NCBI GenBank assembly: GCA_029260165.1
Contig: JAJDDT010000087.1
Coordinates: 1-52,659, forward strand
From: Phycisphaerae bacterium
GTDB lineage: Bacteria > Planctomycetota > Phycisphaerae > UBA1845
Direction of reading: 5' to 3'
Length of the DNA stretch: 52,659 bases
A model generated the notes under the pieces. It ran no database searches, had not been told where the DNA came from, and saw only the letters and a program-made list of their open reading frames with translations. The stretch's first letter is position 1. Each line of letters starts with the position of its first letter. Below are positions 1 through 8,274 of this stretch, piece by piece. The position numbers were made by a program, and so were the translations under genes.

Positions 1-132
1 TGGATTGCGAGGCCGACCCATGCCGGTATCATGCGCGCTCGGCCCGGAAAGCGCAAGTTAAGTGTGGCGCGAAAGATGACAGTCAGGCGCGATACGCCCC
101 GCCAGAAAACCCCGTGCCGAACAGTATTGAGC
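1..132. other. Left edge, no supported gene
   Basis: No start, ribosome-binding site or recognisable protein family is seen in these bases. A + frame from base 2 stays open to a TAA at 58-60 and could be the last residues of a gene lying outside the window, but about 19 codons are too few to judge. The tail of a truncated dispersed repeat begins at 133. Confidence 0.4.
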
Positions 133-144
133 GACGCTACATTG
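133..144 (-). repeat. Dispersed hairpin repeat, copy 1 (tail only)
   Basis: Only the tail GACGCTACATTG of the element described at 1019-1047 remains. The left hairpin arm is absent. As in copy 2, the CTA of the tail provides the stop codon (TAG on the minus strand) of the zinc-ribbon gene that ends here. Confidence 0.55.
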
Positions 145-991
145 TTTCTTTTGGGATGGTGCAGGGTTGTCCGCATTCGGGGCAGCGTGGGGTTGTGAGG
201 TGGGTGATGTTGTATCCGCAGGTTGTGCACCGGTCGGGATCGATGAGATCGGGGAACCTGGGATTGCAAAAGAAAATGGCGAGGATGGTTCCGGGCCAAC
301 TGTTGCAGGATCGCAATTTGACTTCGCGTGTGGCTCCGAAGGCGAGGGTGAGGCAGCCTGCGATTGCAACGAACATTCCCCATTCTGCATTTCCTTTAAG
401 GGTGAAAAAGATATCGAAGCCTGCTGAGATCAACATTGCCCAAATCCATTGGCACAACAAAGAGGCGGGTTTGTTGAGCATGGAATTGATGTAGGCGAGC
501 CATGTGAGGATGAGAAGAGAGATGCCGGCGATAAAGTCTCCAGGCATGGTGGGCCGCCATAATAGAGACGGGAGGTACTCGACAACCTCGATCGTCACTC
601 GGAGGAGAACAAGAAGAAGGAAGATGTTTGTGATTTTCAAGAGCGTGCCTGAGTTCGTGACGCATGAGGCGTGATGATTGGTTGGTCGTTTGTGTTGGCG
701 TGTGGCGAGGAGGGCGACCGCGACGATGAACCCGAATAATTGTGGGGCGACGAGAAAGGTGGCTCCGAGGGTGAAGTGTAGGATTCGTTCGAAGTTACCA
801 CTGAGCAGGATTCTGGTCGTGGCCAGTGCGATGGTTGGCTTATACCAGAATCCGATGATCGTCGGGGTGAAGAAAGCGATGGTTAGCAGCAGGCCACCGA
901 TGATTTGGATTTCGCGGGCTTTTTGAAGATTTGTTGGCGAGGTAATGGTTTTGTGAGGGTTTGCGGCGGGTGGCTTGCCTGAGTTTTTCAT
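137..991 (-). CDS. Multipass membrane protein with C-terminal zinc ribbon
   Basis: A 284-residue protein of unknown function. It has several hydrophobic stretches, starting with IIGGLLLTIAFF, and a cytosolic-looking C-terminal zinc ribbon, CTTCGY..CPECG, that carries four metal-binding cysteines. Such CxxCGY..CPECG ribbons on small membrane proteins are common in planctomycetes (general knowledge). The neighbour at 1040-1906 is a paralog: both contain IGGLLLT near the N terminus and end in almost the same ribbon, GYNITHLTTPRCPECGQ. I prefer the ATG at 991; the open frame continues to 1030, but that extension lies in a dispersed repeat. The stop codon lies in another repeat remnant. The coding strand is A/C-rich. 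Real gene likely; function unknown. Confidence 0.8.
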   Translation of the reverse strand: MKNSGKPPAANPHKTITSPTNLQKAREIQIIGGLLLTIAFFTPTIIGFWYKPTIALATTRILLSGNFERILHFTLGATFLVAPQLFGFIVAVALLATRQHKRPTNHHASCVTNSGTLLKITNIFLLLVLLRVTIEVVEYLPSLLWRPTMPGDFIAGISLLILTWLAYINSMLNKPASLLCQWIWAMLISAGFDIFFTLKGNAEWGMFVAIAGCLTLAFGATREVKLRSCNSWPGTILAIFFCNPRFPDLIDPDRCTTCGYNITHLTTPRCPECGQPCTIPKETM

Positions 992-1018
992 GAGGCTGAT
1001 CGCATCATTTTGCCTTTG

Positions 1019-1047
1019 CGCCACCCACAAGGAGTGACGCTACATTG
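1019..1047 (-). repeat. Dispersed hairpin repeat, copy 2
   Basis: Read on the + strand: arm GCCACCC, loop ACAAG, arm GAGTGAC, then GCTACATTG. All arm positions pair if G-T wobbles are allowed. It lies between two zinc-ribbon genes and supplies the stop codon of the upstream one. Strand minus here means the GCTACATTG tail lies to the right on the + strand. Seven further copies and partial copies occur in the window. Confidence 0.85.
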
Positions 1048-1906
1048 GGTTGTTTGGGATTGTACATGGTTGGCCGCATTCGGGGCAGCGGGGGGTTGTG
1101 AGGTGGGTGATGTTGTATCCGCAGTGGTTGCAGCGTGTTGGGTCCTGGTCGATGAGTTTTGGGTTGCATAGTAGGATGTTGAGGATTGTTTTGGTGGAGG
1201 AGGTGAGGGTTCTGGCGCGGAGTTCGTTGAAGGAGCCTATGGTGATGAGGATGCTGCCGGTGGTTGAGATGTATAGGCCGTAGAGGGTGCCTTTTGAGAA
1301 TATCCAGGGTGCGAACCATAGAATCGAGACGAGGGAAACGAAACATTTCAGGCTGACGCGGGCTGCCTGTCCTTTGGCGAGAGCGCGAATTGTGTAGATG
1401 GCGATCATGCAGATGATTGCGGAGAAAATCAGATCATCGGGAGCTTGATGATTGTTGAGGATCACTTCGATGGCGGTTGCGATGACGGCGATGATGACGA
1501 TGAGCGCGAACAGCCAGGCGATTGCGGCGTTGGTGCGGTTGGTGTTTGGCGTTTTTCGTTTGAGCGCTGTCATGGAGCCTATGGCGATGAGGGCACCGAA
1601 AAGGTAGGGGGTGCCGTAGGTGGTGCAGGCTCCGGTGATATCCCCGAGATTTGAAGGGTGTTGGATTGTCTTGATGAGTTCATTGGCGGGGACAATGGAG
1701 CGTTTGCAGCTTTCGACGGCGGGGAGGAAGAAGGCGGTAGTCAGGAGGAGGCCTCCGATGAGTTGGGTTTGGTGTGCGCGGCGGAGGGGTTTGGTTTGGG
1801 ATCTTGCGTTTTGGGGATTCTGAAATCGAGACCCCACATCTGAAGATGTGGGGCACCCATCAGCGTTGGTTTTGCCTGATGTTGTTGGTGGTTGGGGAGG
1901 GTTCAT
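1040..1906 (-). CDS. Multipass membrane protein with C-terminal zinc ribbon (paralog)
   Basis: A 288-residue paralog of the protein at 137-991, with hydrophobic segments and the C-terminal ribbon CNHCGY..CPECGQPC. The ATG at 1906 is favoured because a second copy of this gene start, ATG followed by nearly the same PPQPPTTSGKTN codons, lies 144 bp upstream. No Shine-Dalgarno sequence is visible at either. Residues about 18-25 are encoded by a palindromic repeat (1832-1853), so this N-terminal stretch seems to have been created by repeat insertion and has no counterpart in the paralog. Function unknown. Confidence 0.78.
   Translation of the reverse strand: MNPPQPPTTSGKTNADGCPTSSDVGSRFQNPQNARSQTKPLRRAHQTQLIGGLLLTTAFFLPAVESCKRSIVPANELIKTIQHPSNLGDITGACTTYGTPYLFGALIAIGSMTALKRKTPNTNRTNAAIAWLFALIVIIAVIATAIEVILNNHQAPDDLIFSAIICMIAIYTIRALAKGQAARVSLKCFVSLVSILWFAPWIFSKGTLYGLYISTTGSILITIGSFNELRARTLTSSTKTILNILLCNPKLIDQDPTRCNHCGYNITHLTTPRCPECGQPCTIPNNPM
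1832..1853. repeat. Palindromic repeat inside a reading frame
   Basis: Arms CCCCACATCT and AGATGTGGGG form a perfect 10-bp stem with a 2-nt loop, followed by GGCACCCATC-like sequence. Related units follow at 1956-1975 (CCCACCCAT / ATGGGTGGG) and near 1990-2004. They share a GGGCCACC[CT]GTC-like right flank. The first unit is translated in frame within the zinc-ribbon gene. Confidence 0.7.
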
Positions 1907-2045
1907 TTGGCTTGTTTGTTCGCGTTCGGCGTTGTTCATTGTTCAAATCGACTCCCCCACCCATGAATGGGTGGGCCACCCGTCGCGCATGGTGGGCCAC
2001 CTGTCGGGGTTGGTTTTGCCTGATGTTGTTGGTGGTTGGGGAGGG
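1865..2045. repeat. 144-bp-spaced direct duplication of a gene start
   Basis: The 37 bases at 1865-1901 and 2009-2045 are identical. Each copy, read on the minus strand, begins just after a CAAAATGA or CAAATGA start. The spacing is exactly 144 bp. This is a tandem duplication of the 5' end of the zinc-ribbon gene, with palindromic units in the intervening DNA. Confidence 0.85.
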
Positions 2046-2050
2046 ATCAT
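1943..2050 (-). pseudogene. Truncated duplicate of the zinc-ribbon gene start
   Basis: An ATG at 2050 opens a 35-codon frame beginning MIPPQPPTTSGKTN, then runs through palindromic repeats and stops with TGA at 1943-1945. The first codons match the start of the gene at 1040-1906 (MNPPQPPTTSGKTN). It reads as a remnant of a duplicated 5' end rather than a functional small gene. Confidence 0.6.
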
Positions 2051-2060
2051 TTTGCGTTCT

Positions 2061-2086
2061 CGTCACCCACAAGGGGTAACGCTACA
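2061..2086 (-). repeat. Dispersed hairpin repeat, copy 3
   Basis: Arm GTCACCC, loop ACAAG, arm GGGTAAC (one mismatch to the consensus GGGTGAC), then GCTACA. It lies directly upstream of the truncated gene start, just as copy 2 lies upstream of the gene at 137-991. Flanking ATCATTTTGC is shared with copy 2, so the flank and the repeat were copied together. Confidence 0.8.
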
Positions 2087-2391
2087 GAAGAATCGGGGGT
2101 GAGGCTGCGGAAGAATCGTGGGGTGAGGCTACCGAAGAATGGGGGGGGAGTGGTGGTGGCGGAGGGGGGTTTGATGTTCATGGTGTTGGGGATTGTAGGG
2201 TGGAGTGGGGTTGGGAAACAGGGTTTTTGGGGTGGTGGCGGGGTGAATGTTTCGGGGTGGTAACAAATCGCGGGTTGGTGCGTGGTTGGGTGGGAAGAGT
2301 CTATACTGCGGTGCATACCGGGTGGTCTGGATGGCGACTTGGGTTGGCGGGTGTGGATGGTGTTGACTGATTCTGGTTGTGAAGGAGTTTG
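2087..2391. other. G-rich intergenic region with short tandem repeats
   Basis: No gene seen. At 2087-2150 there are two and a half copies of a 23-24 bp unit beginning GAAGAATCG and containing GGGGTGAGGCT. Further right are G runs (2141-2148, 2205-2245) that could form quadruplexes. A TATACT at 2302-2307 may be the -10 box for the YceI-like gene; no convincing -35 is visible. Confidence 0.5.
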
Positions 2392-2394
2392 ATG

Positions 2395-2961
2395 ATGAGC
2401 AGGCGGTTGGTTTTGGGTGTGTTGGTGTTTGGGTTTGTTGGTGCGGTTGCGCAGGCGGGCAAGTATGAGGTTGATGGTGTTCACTCGGCGGTTCTGTTTC
2501 GGATCAAGCATCTGGACGTGTCGTATTCCTACGGTCGGTTCAACAGGATTTCGGGGAGGATCAAGTTTGATGAGACCAAGCCTGAGAAGAGCAAATTTGA
2601 GGTTGAGATAGAGGCGGAGAGTATTGATACGGGTCATGCGGGTCGTAACAAGCATTTGAAGGGGCCTGATTTTTTCAACGTGAAGGAATTTTCGACGATC
2701 AGGTTCAAGAGCAGGAAGGTGGAGAAGACGAGCGAGAACAAGTATATGGTGACGGGGCAGTTGATGATGCATGGCGAGAAGAAGGATGTGTCATGCGAGT
2801 TGGAGCATGTTGGGACGAAGTCGACGTCTCGGGGTGATAAGATCGGGTTCGAGGGTCATATTGTGGTGAAGCGGAGTGACTTTGGGATGAACTTCATGGT
2901 TGGGAAGGGGCTTGGTGATGAGGTCAACATCTGGGTGAGTCTGGAGGGGACAAAGAAGTAG
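2395..2961 (+). CDS. YceI-like secreted lipid-binding family protein
   Basis: A 188-residue precursor with a signal peptide (LVLGVLVFGFVGAVAQAG). The mature part starts with the family signature KYEVDGVHSAVLFRIKHL and ends with VVKRSDFGMNFMVGKGLGDE, the typical YceI C-terminal strand containing the R-x-D-[FW]-G-M element. YceI-family proteins are single lipocalin-like barrels that bind isoprenoid or other lipid ligands in the periplasm; the ligand here cannot be read from sequence. AGGAG at 2383-2387 sits 7 nt before the ATG at 2395; the ATG at 2392 is also possible. It is followed 90 bp later by a membrane protein on the same strand. Confidence 0.88.
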   Translation: MSRRLVLGVLVFGFVGAVAQAGKYEVDGVHSAVLFRIKHLDVSYSYGRFNRISGRIKFDETKPEKSKFEVEIEAESIDTGHAGRNKHLKGPDFFNVKEFSTIRFKSRKVEKTSENKYMVTGQLMMHGEKKDVSCELEHVGTKSTSRGDKIGFEGHIVVKRSDFGMNFMVGKGLGDEVNIWVSLEGTKK

Positions 2962-3051
2962 GTTTTTGCGTTTTGATTGTGGTTTTTGATGATGGGGCTG
3001 ACCTCGGTCGATTGGCTGGGGGCAGCCCTTTTTTGCGGGTGAGGTTGTGTG

Positions 3052-3894
3052 ATGGAGTTTTTTTGGCAGGGTGTTGGTCCCGGTTTGATTTCGGGTGGGT
3101 TGATGGTTTTGTTGGGTCGGTTGTGGCGTTTTGGGGAGCGCGACGTTGGTTGGGCGTCGTCGTTGGCGGTTGGGGTTGGGGCGGGGGCGGGTTATGTTTT
3201 GATCCGGGACTGGCCTGGGTGGTGGCCACGGGAGTCGACGGCGGTGGTACCGTTTGCTGCGGTATTGGCGGGGGTTGTGGGGATGGTTTGTGCGCGGTGG
3301 TTGCGGGGTTGGATTTGGGGTTTGGTTGGGGCGATGGGGGTTGGGTTTGGGGCGTTCTGGTTGGTGACGCGGAATTTGCGTGCGTATTCGTGGGGGACCG
3401 GTGAGGCGGTTTGCTGGTTGGCGGGTTTGACGTTTGGGGTGGGGATGTTGTGGTTGTGTATGCGTGGGCAGGTTGGTCGTTGGGGTGGGCGGACGTTTGC
3501 GGTGGCGTATGGGTTGTTTTCGGCGGTGATGGGTGGGGTGCTGGTGTTGTCGGGTAGTGCGGCGTTGGGTCAGTTGTCGGGTGGATTGGCGGCTGGGGTT
3601 GGCGGGGTATTCGTGGCGACGTGTTGGCGGCGTGGGGTTTCGTGGGCGGATGGGGTGGTGACGGTGTTGGCGGTGGTGGTTGGGGTGTTGTTGGCGTGCG
3701 GGTATTTGTTTGCGGAGATGGATTGGTATGTGGGGTTGATGGTATTGGGCGGGCCTTTGTTGGGTTTTGTTTCCGAGGTGGCGTGGGTACGGGGGTTGGG
3801 TGGTTGGAAGTTGTTTTTCGTGCGTGTCGGGTTGGTGTTGTGTCCTGTGGTCGGTGGGTTGGTATTGGCGTTTATTGGATATTCCCTTGATTGA
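3052..3894 (+). CDS. Hypothetical multipass membrane protein
   Basis: A 280-residue, strongly hydrophobic protein rich in Gly, Val, Leu and Trp, with about eight or nine predicted membrane segments and almost no soluble loops. I recognise no family motif. The coding strand is extremely G/T-rich, like other genes in this block. The preceding GTG at 3049 could also start it. Same strand as the YceI-like gene, 90 bp downstream, so co-transcription is possible. Function unknown. Confidence 0.7.
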   Translation: MEFFWQGVGPGLISGGLMVLLGRLWRFGERDVGWASSLAVGVGAGAGYVLIRDWPGWWPRESTAVVPFAAVLAGVVGMVCARWLRGWIWGLVGAMGVGFGAFWLVTRNLRAYSWGTGEAVCWLAGLTFGVGMLWLCMRGQVGRWGGRTFAVAYGLFSAVMGGVLVLSGSAALGQLSGGLAAGVGGVFVATCWRRGVSWADGVVTVLAVVVGVLLACGYLFAEMDWYVGLMVLGGPLLGFVSEVAWVRGLGGWKLFFVRVGLVLCPVVGGLVLAFIGYSLD

Positions 3895-4011
3895 CCGGTT
3901 GGGCGCGTCGTTTTTGGTCTGTTCCCCAAAACCCGGTTCAATTCCCGGGGAGCAGTCCAAAGGGACAACACAACCTGCACTCCGAAATCAATCCAGTCAG
4001 ATCGTCCCCTG

Positions 4012-7000
4012 CTACGGGTCAGCCTGTCGGGTTGATGCGAGACCGGCGATCATTTGGTCGCGGATCATCAGCAAGGCTCCGTCGCGCAGTGCGAATCCAC
4101 GAATGTCTTCGTTTGTGCCGAGCAGGATCGACTCTTTCTCCGCTAGTCCAATGATCCGTTGGTGGTCAAATCTTCGAAGGACGTACTCGGCTGGCATGTC
4201 GTGCAGCGTTGTTTCGATTCCGATGATGTCCGTGCTGGTCATGGTTTGGAAAACATAGATGTTGCCGTGCGGGAGGGTGGCTTGCCACAGTGTTCTGCCG
4301 TCGGTGGTATCGAGACCGACAAAGCTTCGATCGGTCATCAGGATCAATTGTCCGTCGCGAAGAACGCCTGATCCCCCCTGGAGTCCGAGGTTCGCCAATG
4401 GTTCGGATTCCCAAATTGCCAGGCCATCTGCGTAACTGATCTTGCGAATTTGTTCACCGTCGTCGGTGAGGTAAACACCATCGAGGTCAAACCGGACAAC
4501 AGGCTCGAAAACATGCCCCGCCAGCGGTGACCGCCAGATGAGTTCGGTGTTCCTGTTGTCTGTTGTGTAGGCGGACACGTCCTGTGTTGACAAAACGATG
4601 AGGCGTTCGTCTGCGGTGATGTGAATGCGTATGGTGTGTGCTGTTTTGTTGAGCGGGATCGTCGTACGGAGCTGGCCGTCGGCGAGGTTGAATATGGCGA
4701 CAGACGGAATGTCGCGAACGGAAGTTGTGAATGCGAAGAGGCGTCCATCTGCAATGACGGGTGATGTGGGGCGAAGATCGAGATGTCGATTCCAGCGAAC
4801 CTGTCCCGTTGAAATGTCGATCGCGGTGGTATTTCCATCGTCCATGAGGCTGATCAACAGTTCCTTCTCGATCGCGTGACCAAACCAGGATGGAAACGAC
4901 TCCGGATCCGTCATGGGATCGTCAAGTTTGTTTGGTCTGCCACCGCAGGTCCAAATGGTTTTTCCCGATTTTGCATCGACGCCGACAATTTTGTGCCGCG
5001 TGGCGAACACATGAACGCGTTCTGTCGCGACAAGGAGCGAAGGTTTGGGACCGAGTGTCGCGAGGTCGATCTCCCATCGCTGGTCACCGGTTGTCGCATC
5101 GTAAACATGCAACGACGCCGCCCCGAGAATGTGCACGGTGGCCAGCTCCGCCGGTGTGCGTACACCGAGTTTGGGTTTGAGTACGCTGACAGGGTCGGGA
5201 AACCACAGCTCGTAGGCGCGGGTGATGTTGCTCCTGAGCGTTGGCCTGGACGATGTTGGCGGCGTCTTGATAAGCTGGTCGCGATATTCCAGAATCGACA
5301 GGCGTTTCCCGCGACGGTCCCGCACTCTTGTTCGGGGAAATTCCCGATGCGCTTTGGTAAGCCATCCGTACGCCGCGTCGTGGCGACCGGCGCTGACGAA
5401 TGCCCTGGCCATCGATTGGGCAATGGATGCTTTTTTCGTCGGGTCATTTTCGATTGCCCACGCTGATGCGAACGAACGTGCTGCCGTCAATGGTTTTCCA
5501 CGATCGCTGAGGATTTTGCCTTGTTTCACGAATGCGTCTGAGATCGCCCTTGCGTTGGGCCGGGTGGTGATCAGGCGTTCCAGAAGCGACAGCGCGTTTT
5601 CACCCTGCGCCGCCCGAAGCCACTCAGCCGCTTCGATGTCGAATTTCCGATAGATGCCTCGTCCATGCCTTGCGATCAGGGACCTGATTTGTTGTTGTGC
5701 GAGGATGCCCGCGATCGATGTTGGTTGCGAATCATGTACGATTGCACGCCGCATGGATCGATCGTTGAGCACCTGCTGGTATTGTCGGACGGCTTTTTCG
5801 TTACTTCCGATTTGCTCAAGGTGCGATCCAAACGCGAGGCGGGTGGCGACATGTGCGTCGGTCGAATGAGCGCAGTCACCAGCCCATTTGAACAACTGCG
5901 TTATCTGCTCTTGATCTTCGACCGTGCGGCGAGGCCAATCGCGTGCAAACCACATGCAATCATCGAACAGGCGATCATGAACGCGCTCATCGAACACGCC
6001 GCCATACGCCTGCACGCGTTCGATGGCGACCGACAGTATATTGGCCGCTTCAGTTCGTTCATCGGAACGGAAGGCGATTTCAGCCAGGTCCATCGCGGGA
6101 ACGGGGTCCCATTCACGGGCGGCCATCTCCGCGTGCAATTTTGCCCACACGTTGGCTTTGCGACCGAGTGCTGCCACCTGATTGACGCCGGCGACGATGA
6201 TCTGATCACCCAGCGGCATCAGATTTCCCGGAGCGTCATCCGACTCCCAGGGGTTCACCGAGCGGACACCGGTTTTCAGATCGAAACCAAAAAGCGAGCG
6301 TCGACACGGCACGAGAAGATGCGAATCCGTGGCGATTCCCCGCCCCATGACGACATCGTCGTCGCAGAGGTCAGCCGACCAGATTTCCTCTCCCGTGCGG
6401 ACGTCAACACAAAACGCGCGTCCACTGACACCATACAATCGGCCCTCGCGAAAAGCATAGAGCGACGTTGACGGCCCCATCGCGGGTGATTGAATCGAGC
6501 GCACGATGTCGCCCGTGTTTCGATTGAGGATCATGGTTCCGGCTGCGTCGAGGGTCTTGCAGGCGAGCAGGTCATCATCGCGCAGGACCGCGTTGTAATG
6601 CCAAGGCATCGTTTCGCCCGAGATGGGACGTGAGATGTCCCGCCAATCCGACGCGGACTGGCGAGGGTAAACGCGTAGCCATTCGACCAGGCCTGTTTGT
6701 CCGGAGACAGCCGCGATGGTGCCGAGGTTTGTGGCGACGTAGATCGTTCCGTCGACGAGGGTTGGTATTGAAAACGTCGAGCGCTTGAAGCCGAATCCCC
6801 CGGTCGTCGCGCTGCCGAGATGGGCGAACCAACGGAGCTTTCCGTCGCGGGCGTCGAGTTTGACCAGATAGCAATCTTCAAACCCGAACGTACGCTGACG
6901 TCGCGCGATAACGAACAGGCTATCCTCCGAAAACAAGGGCGCGGAACCAAACGTGCACCTTTCAAGGGAGTCGCCAAGGTCATCCGGCGTCGTTCGCCAG

Positions 7001-8274
7001 GACAGTTCTCCGGACGTTGCGTTCAGTGCAATGACGCTGGACGTTCCCGTGGAGGCTTCGTATCCGTAGTAGGAAACCGTCTCACTGCCCAGGGATGCGT
7101 AGACAAGTCCGTCACCGTACGCGGGTGAGTACCAACGGGTCGCACTGCTGTCATTGTTGTCGAGAGAATCCGCGCCGCGGATGCTTGCGTCGTGCGTCCA
7201 CGCCAACGTGCCGCTTCGCTCGTGGACAGCCCAGACGTGACGGGCGTCGTGAAAGAACACAAGGTTTTCACCCGCGATCGGGAAGAGATTCAATAGTTTG
7301 CCCGAATCGATGGCTTGTCCCGGTCCGATTGATTCGGCGCTGCCGTCGACCGGATCGAGGCTGGCACGATGAAAGTCGCGAAATCTCCAAAGATTGGCGG
7401 TTCGATCAAAAACAAACGAGCCAATCGAATCCCGGCTTGCACGTCCGCCGAACATGGGCCAGGCTTCGTTTCGACGACGGTGTCCAATCGCCTGCCTTTC
7501 TCGCTCGATCAATCGCATGACATGCGACAACGGCTGTGTTTTGCCATGCCAGCGTAGTTTGGTGTCATTCAGAGCGACATCGCGGGTGTCGTGGGGACGA
7601 TCGTTATTCTGATTCGCCCACGCAGCATTCAACCTGTTTGCAACGACGCGCCTGGCGCGAAAAGTGTTGAGAACATGATCCGCAACGCGCGACTCAAGTA
7701 CGACGTCGCATACATGCCGACCCGTTGTGAAGTGACCAGCCTCAATAGCAAGCTCAAACGCAGCTTCTGCCAGCGCGACGGCGTGCGACGAAAACAGATG
7801 TTGTTCCAGCCCGGACACGAGCGCGTCCGGGTCGCGATTCTTCAACCCTTCCTGCAAAACCCTCCCGGCTTTGCCATCGAATAACTCACGATACACAGTG
7901 ATTCCGTCGGCAGGCCAATCCGCAAGAATCGATCGCACGCGAATGGCCACACTGGTAAACGAAAGGTTTGTGTTCGCAATGGATTTCCCGCCATGCGTGA
8001 ACGAATCCCCACCATCTCGCACCAGTCGCCGACCGTGCTGCGTGACGACGCGATCAGCCACCCGTGACGCCTCGAACCAGGAACCGTCACCCGTCAACTT
8101 CTCCAGTCGCTCGATCAGCTCCGCAGCTTCAAAACTGTCGTCAACGTAGACGTCCACCGGTTTCGCAGTCGGCATGCGCTTGTCGGCTTCCTGCTCGCCG
8201 AACGTCCACCCGCCCGCGAGCAGTAGCGCGGCGCCAAACAAAACGCCGGGACGGAATGTACGCCGACGCGACAT
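4012..8274 (-). CDS. Secreted PQQ-type beta-propeller/TPR-like protein, 1420 residues
   Basis: A very large exported protein. A signal peptide (RPGVLFGAALLLAGGWTFG) follows the ATG at 8274. It contains at least ten PQQ-like propeller blades of the pattern G-x(2)-W, for example GTLAWTH, GELSWRT, GKLRWFA, GEEIWSA, DQRWEID, GKTIWTC, GQVRWNR, LAIWESE and GRTLWQA. They form an N-terminal group (roughly residues 340-700) and a C-terminal group (roughly 1050-1400), separated by a helical, TPR-like region. Such propellers typically mediate protein contacts in the envelope, as in BamB, or bind PQQ in dehydrogenases. No dehydrogenase catalytic region is evident, so a scaffold role is more likely (inference). 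Its ATG overlaps the stop of the phosphorylase gene (TGATG), implying translational coupling. Confidence 0.85.
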   Translation of the reverse strand: MSRRRTFRPGVLFGAALLLAGGWTFGEQEADKRMPTAKPVDVYVDDSFEAAELIERLEKLTGDGSWFEASRVADRVVTQHGRRLVRDGGDSFTHGGKSIANTNLSFTSVAIRVRSILADWPADGITVYRELFDGKAGRVLQEGLKNRDPDALVSGLEQHLFSSHAVALAEAAFELAIEAGHFTTGRHVCDVVLESRVADHVLNTFRARRVVANRLNAAWANQNNDRPHDTRDVALNDTKLRWHGKTQPLSHVMRLIERERQAIGHRRRNEAWPMFGGRASRDSIGSFVFDRTANLWRFRDFHRASLDPVDGSAESIGPGQAIDSGKLLNLFPIAGENLVFFHDARHVWAVHERSGTLAWTHDASIRGADSLDNNDSSATRWYSPAYGDGLVYASLGSETVSYYGYEASTGTSSVIALNATSGELSWRTTPDDLGDSLERCTFGSAPLFSEDSLFVIARRQRTFGFEDCYLVKLDARDGKLRWFAHLGSATTGGFGFKRSTFSIPTLVDGTIYVATNLGTIAAVSGQTGLVEWLRVYPRQSASDWRDISRPISGETMPWHYNAVLRDDDLLACKTLDAAGTMILNRNTGDIVRSIQSPAMGPSTSLYAFREGRLYGVSGRAFCVDVRTGEEIWSADLCDDDVVMGRGIATDSHLLVPCRRSLFGFDLKTGVRSVNPWESDDAPGNLMPLGDQIIVAGVNQVAALGRKANVWAKLHAEMAAREWDPVPAMDLAEIAFRSDERTEAANILSVAIERVQAYGGVFDERVHDRLFDDCMWFARDWPRRTVEDQEQITQLFKWAGDCAHSTDAHVATRLAFGSHLEQIGSNEKAVRQYQQVLNDRSMRRAIVHDSQPTSIAGILAQQQIRSLIARHGRGIYRKFDIEAAEWLRAAQGENALSLLERLITTRPNARAISDAFVKQGKILSDRGKPLTAARSFASAWAIENDPTKKASIAQSMARAFVSAGRHDAAYGWLTKAHREFPRTRVRDRRGKRLSILEYRDQLIKTPPTSSRPTLRSNITRAYELWFPDPVSVLKPKLGVRTPAELATVHILGAASLHVYDATTGDQRWEIDLATLGPKPSLLVATERVHVFATRHKIVGVDAKSGKTIWTCGGRPNKLDDPMTDPESFPSWFGHAIEKELLISLMDDGNTTAIDISTGQVRWNRHLDLRPTSPVIADGRLFAFTTSVRDIPSVAIFNLADGQLRTTIPLNKTAHTIRIHITADERLIVLSTQDVSAYTTDNRNTELIWRSPLAGHVFEPVVRFDLDGVYLTDDGEQIRKISYADGLAIWESEPLANLGLQGGSGVLRDGQLILMTDRSFVGLDTTDGRTLWQATLPHGNIYVFQTMTSTDIIGIETTLHDMPAEYVLRRFDHQRIIGLAEKESILLGTNEDIRGFALRDGALLMIRDQMIAGLASTRQADP

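Noticed and set aside
3932-3959. tRNA-like T-arm: CCCGG, TTCAATT loop, CCCGG, then GGAGCAGTCCA
   Set aside because: The loop and CCA spacing look tRNA-like, but the T-stem has a C-C mismatch, no matching acceptor strand (CTGCTCC) lies upstream, and no anticodon arm folds at the expected position. At most a decayed fragment.
2791-3960. 389-codon minus frame antisense to the YceI and membrane-protein genes
   Set aside because: Composed of Pro, Arg, Thr, Asn and His from G/T-rich sense DNA; no domains or ribosome site.
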